Assembly (NCBI GenBank): GCA_020091685.1 | Contig: CM034595.1 | Coordinates: forward strand, 7,587,132 to 7,651,131 | Direction: 5' to 3' | Origin: Lutjanus erythropterus | Taxonomy: Eukaryota > Chordata > Actinopteri > Lutjaniformes > Lutjanidae | DNA length: 64,000 nucleotides | Notes under the pieces: generated by a model | Database searches by the model: none | What the model was told of the DNA's origin: nothing | What the model saw: the letters and a program-made list of their open reading frames with translations, nothing else | Shown: piece after piece, positions 23,462 to 35,342 of the stretch | How positions within the stretch are numbered: the stretch's first letter is position 1 | How the letters are laid out: each line of letters starts with the position of its first letter | Made by a program: the position numbers and the translations under genes

Positions 23462-24726
23462 TTATTCAGTGTCTTGCTGTTTGGACAAACACTTGACCGG
23501 AGCGTCCAGCAGGCCAGACAATCGATGGCAAATGCCCATGGCTAAATCAAATTACTTCTGCTCGATTTGTAGCCGGGGACAAAAGAAAGAGGAAGAAAAT
23601 ATAAAACAGTGTTATTTCCAGGGTCAGTGGCTGTCTGAAGAAGGTTTTTTTTTGTCTCTGTCTATCTGGTAGGACGCAGAGCTCCGAGATGAACTGCAGC
23701 TGAGTACAGCAGATCAGTGCTGTGAGGGTTGTGTTGTCTGGTGGTTCGACCACGCTGATGTATCAGAAGTGGGTGTTCAATGCATTGTGACCACTCACTA
23801 CATTCTGTAATTTCTCAAATAAAAAAGAGTATTGATGGAATTATATTCAGCACTGATAAATAAAGGCTGGTCACTTCTAAAGGCTCGTAAACACTGTGGC
23901 TGGAATTTGTATAAAGCAAGTGACATCAGTGCAGAAATCACTGAGCGGCAGCATTAACTTTCAGGTTGGATGCCATGAAAATGCCAACATCACATCTAAA
24001 ATGGGAAAGAGCTACTGAAATAAATTTAACAAGAAATCAAAGAGATTTTTTTTACAGGCTGCCAAAAGCTAAAGAAAAGAGAAGCAAATGAATTGCTGCA
24101 ATTCACAGAAACAACTGAAATCAGGCACTGAAACATGGAACAACACTGATGTTGCCATTTTGTATTATTAGGTATGTTGGACCTTTGGGTGAAATCATAC
24201 CTTTAGTTATATGCTGTATCGTAATGTTACTTATTGATTAAATATTCCCCATCTCTCATTTATATTCTGTTCAACTGAGCCTTTTGTTCTACAAATGCAC
24301 TTTGTATTGCACATCCTCACTCACATCAACACTGCTGGATGTGAACATTTCTCTCATAATCTCATAAAATATAAATATAAATAATAAACATTAATATTGT
24401 TTACCATTTCTGTGTTCAGGGTCTTTTGGGCAGACCTGAAACATGTATCGGTGACGTGCCAGAGCCATGGTCCTCCAACACTGAATAAACCCCACAAACT
24501 GACGCAACGCCTCCCGCTCTCCTTTGCCCTCTGCTTTAACTTAAGCAGATCATCAGTTGTTTTACTCCCCGTGTTTCAGTTATTATGATGCTGCACAAAT
24601 TCCATCAGTACAACAACAAAGTCATGACATACTAATTATTTTCTGCAGGTGTTTCACATTAAAAGCCTTCCACAAGGAGCAGGGACAGATTATGTTCTCG
24701 ATCTGCCAAACAGACCATAATTTCTT

Positions 24727-24860
24727 TGAACTCAAGTGCCAAGTCAAGAGGGGCAAGACCCTAGTCAACTCCTGAGTCAAGACTGACAAGTTCCACATCA
24801 AGACCCAAATTCTACACTTTGACGTTCAAGCCTGAAATGAGTCATAATGAAACAGTGAGT
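24727..24860. repeat. CAAGTC-rich repeat part
   Basis: 'CTCAAGTGCCAAGTCAAGAGG', 'CTGAGTCAAGACTGAC' and related words repeat. This is probably the left arm of the dispersed repeat whose right part is at 25060-25350, where 'GTTCAAGTGAAGTCACAAGTC' occurs. Confidence 0.4.
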
Positions 24861-25059
24861 TTCCAGCCCTCTTGATTTGGTTAAGGTACTTGGATGCTAC
24901 CAGTAACAGTAGCTAAGCATCAACTTGCTAACTGTTAATATTAGCCTTGACTTACTATTCTTTGTGCAACTTCAAATGTTGAATGAAGTTGTTGCGTCAC
25001 CATCTGTAATTTTCCGACCTGCCTCGTAGCTTTTGTATGCGAACAAAATGATCCTTGGT

Positions 25060-25350
25060 ATCATTTTTTCCAGTTGGAGCTCAGTAATGTGGGATTGGCT
25101 CTTCATTGTTCTCTCCTGCAACTTGATTGGAAGCTCCCAGATTGGTTCAAACAAAGCGGATCTTGCAAAGATCCTGCAAAGTGTGGTCTCGCTTGCAATG
25201 CATTAACATTGGCTGTTTCAGGAGATGAATTGATTTGTGGATTCACACTTTTTATGTAACACACTTTTTCATCTTTAGGCTTGGGGTAAGGTACCAGGTA
25301 TTTTCAAGTTAAAAGGCTCATGTTCAAGTGAAGTCACAAGTCATTAGTGT
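25060..25350. repeat. Dispersed repeat, copy 1 (partner at 49731)
   Basis: It shares long near-identical stretches with 49731-50045: 'GTTCTCTCCTGCAACTTGAT', 'AGATTGGTTCAAACAAAG', 'GGCTTGGGGTAAGGTA' and 'CAAGTGAAGTCA'. Same order and orientation, with small gaps. The start and end of the family are not fixed and the class is unknown. Confidence 0.7.
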
Positions 25351-25578
25351 AAAAGTCTGAAAAAGTCTTAAGGTATTGAATCTGGGACCACTGTGGAAAT
25401 CTTATTATCTTGAATTCTTCAGGAGTTTGCATTAATAGCAAATTACAAAAGCAGATCAGAAAACAGGGAGCATTTTGACTAAAATGTGATAAAAATGTAC
25501 CTAAAAGTTAGCCAGAAATTTAAATAAAGCCTTGTCTATAATATAAGCCTGTTAAAAAAAAGGTACAAGTGTTTGGTG

Positions 25579-25631
25579 TAGGGCTGTACCGAAAGCTGTG
25601 ATGCTTAATTATGGTATACCAGACACCCCTA
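25579..25631. mobile_element. Possible 53-bp remnant of a hAT MITE
   Basis: It starts TAGGGCTGTACC and ends GACACCCCTA, giving inverted TAGGG(C/G)TGT termini. Flanking octamers GTTTGGTG and GTCTGCTA match at five of eight bases, so a decayed 8-bp duplication is possible but not shown. Confidence 0.3.
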
Positions 25632-26229
25632 GTCTGCTAATGAGTTATTTGTAGTGGCTGTTTTACCATGCTCCAAGCTCCTTGGCCACTTAATCAGCAG
25701 AATATCTTGTTTCATGTTCCACTTAATTAAATCCCTTTTTGTGAAAACATCCATGCTCCATAAGGCAGGTAAACTTGAATGAGCATTTACTGAATATTTA
25801 TAGTAGCGTCACAGCAGGTGATCCAACTCACATTCCAGCCCGGTCCATTACCGACTTTGATGCCACATTTCACTCCTTTGGTGCGCATATCATTCCATCT
25901 TCTTATTCACATGGTCAAAAACTTAAAACCTTTACTTCCTGCTCATGCACACTTAACTTGCATCACAGCATTATCACGTGGTCACCTGAGGTAGCTACAA
26001 CAATAAATGTATTTTAACACCGTGCTCTGAAAAATAGAAATAGAGGCATAAACTTAGCAGAGTAATAACATTCACAATGTACATTAACTGCTGTGAAAAC
26101 CTAAATAATATGAGAACATGAATAACATGTAATAACCACAAATTTACCAAAATATAAGATCTATTTTACGCAGCTCTTACATAATTATATTCATGCATAT
26201 AAAAAAAGGAAGAGATAGTAAGTAATTAA

Positions 26230-27080
26230 TTTTCTTGGAAGTTTCCTGAAAGGAATTATTTGATCTGGTACTGCTGTAATTAAAGGGTAATGAGAATTTC
26301 CTTTGCAAACAATAGACATTTTTTCACAGCTGACATGTTGACTTGTCAAGCACAAGTGTCACTAATAACATTTAGGCATGACAGTGTGACAATGAGCCAG
26401 CATGTACAGCAGGACTCTGAAACTGAAGCTACTAAATGGAATTCAGCCATCATTCATGTCATTAAAGACCCGGTAGATTAGGGATTTTGCATGTTCAACT
26501 GACCTACTGTGCACAAAATAATACAAAAAGAAGGTTTTATTGTTCTAGTAATTCAATGGAATGTATTAATTGGACATGTATCAACTGAACATCTATTTTC
26601 TCTTTAATCAAATTACATAGTTCTTTGCAGGAACATTCTTGGAAATGATTAGGAAATTGTTAGATAATTACAGCCCTGTTTTACCACCATCAAAGCTTAT
26701 TATTCATTCTTTTTTTCATGCTTTTTCTCATTTTTTGTCTCTGATTGATGTTTTTTCGTATCATCATTATTCTAGTCCATATTCTGCCTGTTTTCCTTCC
26801 TCTTCCTCTCCTTCCTGTCTCCGCCCCTCACCCCTGCCTCCAGGGCCACTTTGACAATACATGATGCAGGTGTCAGGCCAAAGATACTAAGCTATCCATT
26901 TCTCTGTCTAATGGAGTTACGGCTGGCCTCTGTTGACCCTTAAACAGTTTGCGGTGGAGGCGGCGGCCACCGGCGGCGGCATTAGTGTGACATTCTCTCC
27001 TTGCCGCCTGTTTGTTCTCTGCCAGCAGATCTCATTTCAGGGTGAAAAGCTGGGTTTGACAAAGAAGGACATTTAATGTA
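26230..27080. promoter_or_regulatory. Candidate conserved non-coding region
   Basis: Non-repetitive sequence holds many TAAT/ATTA cores ('CTGTAATTAAAGGGTAATG', 'GTATTAATTGGACATG', 'CTTTAATCAAATTAC'), and then a GC-rich patch at 26950-26980 built on GGCGGC. No exon-like frame. The role is inference from composition only, and the block may be several separate elements. Confidence 0.25.
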
Positions 27081-27974
27081 GGGGAGGGGGGGACTGATCG
27101 ATTTGAGGGGAGATCTGGAGGTGAGGTTGTCTACACACGTCCTCAGACAGAGCTGGGGTTTCCATCCTGGTTAGGGCCTCAGGGCTCAGCCTTCTAACAC
27201 CCCCCTCCCCTCCTCTCCAGCACTGTCTCCTCCTCTTTGATCTCCGGCTGCTTTATATTTCTCAGTCAGTTCCAGCTGGAGCCATAAAGGTATTTTGCAT
27301 TTGCTTCATCATGAAAAACAGGCTTGCAACCAAAAATCTGTTGGTTTGAGTCAACAAACCGGCTGAGGTTTTTTAGAATCATGTCAGAATTTAAGAAAAG
27401 GCAGAGCCTTCCTGAAGAACATTCAGTGTTACAGTATTGATCTCTTCAAACCAGAGGAAGAGCACAAGTTTGACATCTTCTGCAAAGGTCATGAGCGGCT
27501 TAAATCTTTCAGTGTCTGTGATAAAGTCAACGATATCCACTGGAGTGTGAAGGGGCCTCTGAGCAAAATACACTGGAAGTAAGGAGTTAGTATTCTAAAC
27601 GTTAGAAAAGTGAGGTTAACCTGATTTTGACATACTGTACATGCATTTTCTGTAATCATCACTGTGACCAACAAGAGCAAAATCTTGAGCGTGACAAACA
27701 TTAATAGTAATGCTCAATAAATAAGCACAGGAGCCATCAATGTCAATGTCATTTATTTATAATACTCTACTAATACTAATACTATGCTTAATCAAAATTT
27801 TATCAGAATTGCAATCTGGTTTTCTGTAATTTTCAAATCACAGGTCGTGCAATATATGTTGAAATGTGTCAAAAAATGTTCAAATGAAAGATTGTCATGA
27901 GGCAGAGATATCTTGTCCTGCACATCGGATTCTATAGACTTAAAAAACATGGTACACATTCTTGACAGTATAGT

Positions 27975-28359
27975 CATTTTAACATGTTTTTCATCAAAAT
28001 AAGAATAATGATGTAAAAATTATTATTTCTTCTCAGATTGGAAAACATATCGCAATTGGAAAATCAGTCAAAATAATCATTAAGCCCTACTACTGCACAT
28101 AACAAAACTGAACAAAAGGACAAAAGAGGCTGGAAAATTAATCGTACAATTACTTTGTCGTCCATAGTTTATGGTGTACATATAAAGGGTCCAGGCGATG
28201 AAGTCTAGTTCCAAAAAGTTCCAGAAAATGTTTGAGACCATTACTGATCTCCTCTTGAAAAGTAAGAAGATAGTAGGGACCAAAGTTCTTGAAAAATATT
28301 TCAGATATTTCAAATGTCTAATTGCAATTAGATATTTTTTTTTAAATCGTTCAGCCCTA
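27975..28359 (-). mobile_element. TAGGGCT-terminus hAT-like MITE material (two right ends)
   Basis: Read on the minus strand, one terminus starts at 28359 as TAGGGCTGAACGATTTAAA and continues 'ATATCTAATTGCAATTAG'. Another starts at about 28089 as TAGGGCTTAATGATTATTTT and continues 'CAATTGCGATATGTTTTCC'. Both phrases are typical of fish hAT MITEs of the ATTGCGAT type. The arrangement suggests two copies, one beside or inside the other. Left termini were not seen. Confidence 0.5.
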
Positions 28360-29559
28360 ATTTAGAGCACAATTCTGTTTCAGGTTTGTGCTTGATTTTT
28401 GTTAGTTTGACCAGATTGTACTCACCAAAGTAGTTGCTGACATCTGGAAACATGACAGTAAGTATGTTCATTGGTGTATAATCACCTGAAAATAAGAGTC
28501 TTTATGTTTTTGTTACATTACAATGAGCCCTTTATATCTACAGAGGGAGTGGGTTTTCTTCCACAGAGGCTGCCATGTTGCACAGCCATATTTCTACTTT
28601 CTAGATTTCGCAGGTTTTACAGTCACAATAAGTTATCCTACATGCTTGGAAGGGGAGGGCTCATCACTAGATGCCGCTAAATCTCACGTACTGATTCTTT
28701 ACATTAGCAGTCGTACAATCAAACCAAGAATCTATCTGGATTATCTAAACCACTTTGTTTGGAAGGAGAAATGAAAGTGAGGTGAGCCCACCTGAATTAT
28801 CACAGGAAAACTGTGTATACACGACTATGCTAAGTAGGTCAGTCTGTCCGCTGAAACATCCATCACAGTTTACAGTTTGTGTGTTACTGTTGCCTTTGTT
28901 TTCAAACTTGGCTGATTGTCTGACTGGTTGTGTTTCTTGACCCTTTCTTAGCAACACTGTCACAATTCTAGACATCAGCTTTTATTTGATGAGTACAATG
29001 TTATAATTAATGCTGCAGATGGAGACTGTCCTCACAAAATACATTGGCTATTAACTCGAACACACAAAGCTTTGTTTATGTTCCAGAAGATGTCTTGTTG
29101 CCATGTGTTGACTGTTGGGAGCAAAGGCGAATAATTATCTCAATTATTGCAGTGCTGGGGTTGATGGACGGTTCAGCAAAGTGAATTTTCACATCCCCAA
29201 CCTTAAGTAGTTTCCCAGACCTAAACAATATGTAATTATAGAGGTGGGAGATGAGAAAAGAGCTTGTCTTTTTCTTTACTTGAAATCTGAAAGTTACTGA
29301 CATTCAGAATGGCATCACATCAAAGACTGGACATATTATTTCCTTTTAGAAGGCAATTAAAGAATGACTAATTCTGTTATTTAGATTTTAAGACTGAGGA
29401 AATTCTCCAGCTTCTACCCAGCTCTCTTGAACATGGTCGAAAACTCTGAAAAAGCTAGAAAGTAGACCTTAAGTTCAGAGTATTTTGTCGAACGACCCAC
29501 TAAAAATAATAAAATTACCTTACATACTTTTTTTTTTTACCAGATATAACCAAAATATC

Positions 29560-30170
29560 AGACAACAACCAGTTTTGTGTGGCAACATGGTTTCTTATGG
29601 CTGCACAAAGGTCAATAAGTCTGCAATCTCTCGTTCACTTTTAATTTCCATGGGTGCAGACCAGATTGCCAATTGGATAGACCTACAACCAATCAGATCA
29701 ATTACACATGACCCACAACCAATCAGAGCAACAGAACGTGATGTAGTGCTGAGTGAGGGCACTGTCACGCATGCGTGAATGCAGGGGAGTGACCATCGCC
29801 TGCTGAGGCTGGTTGAGGCTGTGACTTCACTGGTTGAAGTTCACCAAAGTTGAGATTCAAGTTGGTGCAGTGCTTGTTCTGTTCTCCAGCAGGTCTGGTC
29901 ATGAGCTTTCTCACAGCTGAACAGTACACTCAAATTTGTTTCTGAAAAGAGAGAGACGAGACACAGAATCTTGATTGGCGCTGCATAGTCGGACAGTTTG
30001 ATCTGAGTTTACTGAGCAGTGAAGCTCCTCTGTCAGTTGTGATTGGCCTGAAGAGATCCAGGATGAGTGGGAATCTCTCTGAACCGGGAGATGGCCAGAC
30101 GTACCCGCCAGAGCAAATGAAACATGAACTCACAGTCTGGTTCCCAGGTTAATGGCCAACACTTCACTCC
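29560..30170. repeat. Probable interspersed repeat, unassigned
   Basis: Phrases such as 'CAACCAATCAGAGCAACAGAACG' and 'CAGTTTGATCTGAGTTTACTG', 'GCAGTGAAGCTCCTCTGTCAG' feel repeat-derived from fish genomes, but only one copy occurs in this window and no termini were defined. Confidence 0.3.
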
Positions 30171-30357
30171 AGTTTAACCAGCATAGAACAGATGTGTTTA
30201 CTTTGTTTGGCTGTGAATTCAGTCAAATAATGATTCACCGTCCTTTAGAGGGCCAGTAAATGTCTCAGACAGATGGGATAGGCCAGATTCACTGACTGCT
30301 GCAAACATTAAAAATGACCAATGAAAGGCCTCACTTCACTTCATGTTTGTCTCTCAA

Positions 30358-30931
30358 ACTCTTAGAAATGAAAGTGCTAACTAGAATCATAAAGGGTTCT
30401 TCAGCTTGTCCCCATATGAGAACCCTTTCTGGTTCCTAGTAGGACCTTTTATAAAGGTTATAACTACAACAACATAAAGGGTCATAACTTGAACCAATTC
30501 TGAAAGGTTTCACCCAGAACCCACTGTTACACTATTGTGTAATGGTTCCACCTAGAAACCTCACTGGGGGTTCTATCCAACTGAGAACATTTTTATATAC
30601 CAAGTGTTTTATCTAGAACCCACCAAGGGGGACTCTACCAAAAACTGTCCTAAGGGTTTTGTCTAGAACTGACTTGGGTTCTACCAAGGACCCATTTGTT
30701 TTCCAATTTTCCAAGGGTTTTATCTAGAACCCACCAAAGGGGTACCACTGGGAACCTATTTGTATTCCAAGTGATTTATTGAGAACCCACCAAAAAACGT
30801 ATTTTTTTTTTTCCAGAAAAGGTTGTCTTACTGCAACACAAATAGTCTTACAAAGTCTTGTCAAAAGCAAATGGTTCTGGGTAGAACAGCTCTTCAGGCA
30901 GAACCCATTTGGAACCCTTATTTCTAAGACT
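30358..30931. mobile_element. AGAACC-family inverted-repeat element, copy 2
   Basis: The left end ACTCTTAGAAATGAAAGTGC and the reverse complement of the right end, AGTCTTAGAAATAAGGGTTC, form the terminal inverted repeat. The left 100 bp is collinear with copy 1: 'GTGCTAACTAGAA(C/T)CATAAA', 'CTTTTATAAAGGTT'. The interior has about five units with TTTTATCTAGAACCCACCAA. Total length is 574 bp, shorter than copies 1 and 3 owing to fewer units. Confidence 0.78.
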
Positions 30932-30944
30932 GTACCTGCAGACT

Positions 30945-31260
30945 GAGCTCGAGCGGAGCTCGGAGGTATGTGGGGCTGCAGAATGGCCTGCTGCTAATTG
31001 TGTTATTTCTGCACGGTGGAGTCTTTATCCTTGCAGGGCCGATGCAGTTGTCATCTTCAGCACCTGTATATTCTCTCTAAAATCTCTCCCTCGCTCACCT
31101 CTTCCATAATAACCATTACATGTTCTGTTAAAATGCCTTCCCTCCTCCAGTCTAATTATCACCAACCTCTTTCCCTCTCTCTCCATAATGGATACCAGGA
31201 AACATTAAGAGCTCCGGTGCAGAAATTAGCGCTTGACCTGCAGCCTCCTAACTGAGATAA
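30945..31260. promoter_or_regulatory. Candidate conserved non-coding block
   Basis: Unique, mixed-composition sequence lies directly right of the AGAACC element, with 'GCTAATTGTGTTATTTCTGC', 'CAGTCTAATTATCACC' and 'GAAATTAGCGCTTGACCTGC'. Low-confidence inference from motif content; overlapping frames have no domain. Confidence 0.2.
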
Positions 31261-32386
31261 TGTCTGTACACTTACAGTAGAGGGAGAGAAAAAAATCGGG
31301 GAGTGGGTGTGCTGGTGGGGAAGGGGAGGGGGTTTGGGGGGGGAGAGCCTGTGATCTCCTCCTTTGCCTTTTAACTGCTGTGGGAATTGAGAGATAAAGT
31401 CTAACTCAAAAAGCTTGGTGTCTATAATCCAGACAGAGCGAGAAAGGCGACGCAGAGACACTGAGAAGGAAAGGATCAAGAGGCTAGGCGAGAAGAAAAA
31501 GCCGCTCTCATCATCCCTCTCTCTTACATTTCAGCGACCGTCATTACTGCAAAATGCCTGTCTTCTTCTTCTCCTTCTCCTTCTTCTTCCTCCCAGCATC
31601 CAAAAACACTGTTCCAGTGCTCAGATAACTACTGCTATGGGAACTGGGTTCTTTCATATGGAGAGGAGGCACACAGAGAAGAAGAGGCAGTGAAAAAGGA
31701 AGGCATTTACTGACTTTTAACATGAGAGAAGGGAGAGAGAATTGGCTGCTTATTCTACAGGCTTTTAAAGGTTGATGCCAGTAATGATATTGGAAATTTT
31801 CAATGTTTGATCATTTTTGACAATTTCCCTGCTAAAATCAGTTTGATGTTTAGTGTTATGAGGGTGGAAAAGCCTTTAAATCAGCATTTTAAATAAAGCT
31901 CTCTATAGGATATGGCTGTTGCTGGTGCTGCTTAACCCTTCTTATAACAACACTTAAGCCATATGAGTGGACTGCAGGCTGCTTAATCCCTCAATGTGTA
32001 CAATAGAAAGTGTCAGTGCTGTAACTAACCATTCTTTTTAAACATGTGCCAATACTTAGTAAATTAATTAATCCTTTACTCATTTAACTGAATATTTGCT
32101 TTGAAAAATGTCAGTAAACAGATATTCATTTTACCACAATAGAAGAGTAAGAAAACCAGAAAATGTTTAAAGAAGCCGGGGCAAGATATTTTTTTAAGAA
32201 AATGCCTTTAACAGTTAATCCATTGTGAAAATTGTTGCAATCAACATATTATTTCAGCTGTAGGACATGTTAAGCAGAATAAAGAACATACTGATCATTT
32301 TGCTATTCTTACTCACACCAAACACACAGCTGTAGGCATTGGAGCATGGCTATTATTTTTAATGGGGTGTGCTGCTGTGCTACTGG
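31261..32386. other. No gene; short CTT-rich tract
   Basis: A (CTT)n-like tract lies at 31559-31592 and a G-rich run near 31330. Nothing else is supported. Confidence 0.4.
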
Positions 32387-32794
32387 TCAACTCACAACTT
32401 AGCGCTTTCCTGGTGGATAATAACATCCTTTACAGCAGCGAAGCTTTAGACCTGGTCACAACACAATAACTGCTACAGCTGCTGTTGCTGATGGTCATTG
32501 TGTTAAATGTGGTTTTGACGAATTGCTCACAGCTGGTTTAAATTCTGTTGGAGCCTCTGTTGTTGTTGCAGATGATTTAATCATTAATTCTATGAATGGT
32601 TGATAAAGGTGTCCGACAAGGATCAACATCAGGCCCCCTGCTATTTGCTCTCTATGCAAATATTTAGGCTGTTTTACAACTCATATTGTCCATTATTATG
32701 CTGACGATGCCGTAATGTATACCGTAGCACTTCTCCATGTGACAGTCTGCATCTGACAGCCTCCAGACCTTTCTTGCTAATTTAAAGGTGGTTC
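32387..32794 (+). mobile_element. Non-LTR retrotransposon (LINE) reverse-transcriptase relic, piece 1
   Basis: Translation in shifting plus-strand frames gives VNSQLSAFLVDNNIL, then SFRPGHNTITATAAVAD (the QSGFRPGHSTITA-type palm motif), DKGVRQGSTSGPLLFALY (the GVPQGS..GPLLF motif) and HYYADDAVMYT (the YADD catalytic motif with the paired aspartates), and near 32755 SLQTFLANLKVVL. Order and spacing fit a LINE reverse transcriptase shortened by deletions. At least two frame changes and stops at about 32596 and 32669 make it dead. The clade is uncertain (L2/CR1/Rex-like are possible). Confidence 0.85.
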
Positions 32795-33085
32795 TTAAAT
32801 GACCAGTATGCTGGATTTAGTGGCAACTAGGTGAGCTTGCATATTGCAAACACCTTGTCTAACTCTCCCATTCCAAGTGTGAAGAAGAACTGCTGTGAAA
32901 CACGAAAGGCCTTATCTAGACCCATCAGAGGATCTGCACCCTCTGCAGATAGAAAGTGCTCATTCTAAGGCAACACAAACACAACAGTTCTTGTGATAGT
33001 TTAGTTGATAATACACTAATGAAAACATATTTATGAATATGACATGCCTATAAATTCCTATTATTTGTACACACTGTATCTTTAA
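32795..33085. mobile_element. TTAA-bounded MITE, 291 bp, between LINE pieces
   Basis: The left end TTAAATGACCAGTATGCTGG and the reverse complement of the right end, TTAAAGATACAGTGTGTACA, form an imperfect inverted repeat, with TTAA at both edges. The interior ('GATTTAGTGGCAACTAGGTG', 'GCTCATTCTAAGGCAACAC', 'ATGAAAACATATTTATGAAT') matches a fish MITE I recognise. It lies between two reverse-transcriptase pieces of similar sequence. Confidence 0.75.
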
Positions 33086-33091
33086 GTCTTC

Positions 33092-33220
33092 AAGTGGTTG
33101 ATAAAGGTGTCCCACAAGGATCAACATTAGGCCCCTTTCTATTTGCTCTTTATTTTTCATTTCATATATCAGTATATCCATTATTATGCTGATGACCAGG
33201 CTTGTGTGCATATCTGAATT
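33092..33220 (+). mobile_element. LINE reverse-transcriptase relic, piece 2
   Basis: It translates to VDKGVPQGSTLGPFLFALY and then, in another frame, HYYADDQAC. It repeats the same motif block as piece 1 (32598-32715) at about 84% identity over the first 60 bp, keeping the consensus P and L that piece 1 has lost. So it is a second copy of this domain, not its continuation. Confidence 0.8.
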
Positions 33221-33849
33221 TCAGAACCATAACTAAAAATTATCACTGGGGTACTAGGTTAGAAAATTGATAATGTGACTGTAGTTTTTGCAGTATTGTC
33301 TATAACCACATCCTAGCTAGCTGTTTTCTAGGATGGGTAATGATTTACATAATACTCTTCATTTTATACTTCTTCTTGCCAAATCTATGTGCACTTTACT
33401 GTAAGAAATATGGCCTTATTAGTAAGCTAAACAACTACAGTCATTATAGGCTTTCACCTCTGAGGAGCATGGATACGTTCAGTTAAGTTCCTTTTTTCCT
33501 AATAAATTTTAATACTTCTTGTGAACAGGTGGGGATTTTGGACTCACAGGGCCGGAGAGGGAAGATCAGTGGGGTCCCCCAAAATAATTATCCTCTGGGG
33601 ATCATAAATACTCACAGTATATATCATAGCAATCCAGCTGTGTTAGACTGACCGACCAATGAATCATCTGACTTTGCCCCCCTCTAGTAGGGTAAAAACA
33701 CGGAATTCTGCTGAGCACACAGTGAGTTTACAGAGTAAGAATTAAAATATGGCTTGGTGGGGGGCAGGAGCGGTAAGAGAGTTATAAAAAGAAAGTGCAT
33801 ATCCTCTCAGATTTGGCTACGGGGCACAAAGCGCTTCCTCATCTTGGCA

Positions 33850-34080
33850 TAATGACGTGAGGAGTCTGTGTGTCCATATGTTGGAGCCGGAGGCCTTGGA
33901 TTCAGCAGGAAGTCTTATTAGCATAGCATTGGCTGCAAGACATTTGCCTCGCACTTGTTTAAAGGTAATGAAGAATCATCTGAGAAAGCGCGCACTGCGA
34001 TCAGGCTGCCATCTGTTACCTGCTAACACCGCTCACCCTGACAATGAGGAAAAAGCTGGAAATACTACACAGCCACACCA
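33850..34080. promoter_or_regulatory. Candidate conserved non-coding block
   Basis: Unique sequence with 'GTCTTATTAGCATAGCATTGG' and 'AAGGTAATGAAGAATCATCTG'. The open frame across it (136 residues on the plus strand) runs into a GT microsatellite and has no domain. Enhancer-like status is inference. Confidence 0.22.
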
Positions 34081-34102
34081 AGCTGTGTGTGTGTGTGTGT
34101 GT

Positions 34103-35342
34103 TCATATGTGAATGCCTGTTTTACAAATGATCTATTATCTGTTTTAAAAGTGGCTGACATTCTGTTCACTCCCTGCCGTTGGCCTTTTATCTGTCTCCT
34201 CGTCTGCCTGTGCCACTCTTCCCCTCTCTCTGATTTACTGTTTTCTATTTTCGTTGGCAGAGAGTGACTTTTAGACTGATATTAAGATAAATTTTGGCAT
34301 TTTCATGTCAAAACATCACATCTGAACCAGCGATTAAGATCATAAATGGACATGGAAACTCTTTCAAAGACTAAAAAAGTTTATTTAGACTGTGAAGAAA
34401 TAATGAAATACACAATAAATCCATGAGTCCATGCCACCCTCCTGAACTATTTCAAATAGAAACGGGTGGATGCTTTTTGCATAAAAAAGTTCTGATAAGC
34501 CTGTGCATCACCAGATTTAGTGACTAGCAGGTGTACAGCGCCTACATATGGATATTTATATCAGGAGTTGAGAAAATCCCAGACAGAAAGAAGAATGAAT
34601 ATGAGTTATATTCATCAGGTGGACAAAAATATTGACTTGGATAGAATGAGGAGTTCCTTTGCCTGCTGAAGGCCAAAAATCATAAATCATCAAAGACTGA
34701 AGGCTGGCTAGTAGCCCTTTGATAACTTGTTGTTCATTCCATTCACCATATTTAGAGGCTCTTAGCAGTTCATGGTCTAAAAAATGTAAAGCTTGTCCTC
34801 GGGCTGGTGCAGCACGTAGGGATGCAGTAGGGATGCCAGATTGGTATCAGTGTTTATCTGCACCTTTGACATGACAGATTCATATTTTATACATTTTCTT
34901 TGAGTATGTCACAGAAGGCTACAGATTCAGTTTTCAGTGTTGGTACCCTGAGGTAAAGGATCAAAATCTATATTGGGAGATAAAAAATTGGTTTGGTGCA
35001 TCCAAGGCTGTGGAATCATTTAAGAGTTGTTTAATGCCAGAAGTTGCTCTTTAGGTTTATATTTTGGGAGCAAGAACATGCTCAGGACATAATTTCTTAC
35101 AAGGTATCTTGTGTGTAATGTTGATATGTTTGCCTGTTGGGACAAGTGAAAAAAAATCAGGATCAGGGGTCAACAAAACATCATGAGTTCATCTCTGGAC
35201 TGGGGCAAATGATTCGGACAACAGAGTCTCACGGCACTACGTGAAATAGTTCTGAATTTTGATTAATTGTACATACATTAAATGTACATTGAACATGGAC
35301 ATCACATCCATTGTGTAAGCAATGCTGCTTGTGTTACAGGAC
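34103..35342. other. No gene or clear element
   Basis: No supported feature apart from a (GT)8 run just left of this stretch at 34085-34101. Confidence 0.4.

Noticed and set aside
33857-34267. 136-residue plus-strand frame
   Set aside because: It runs through a GT microsatellite (VCVCVC) and has no domain; more likely non-coding.
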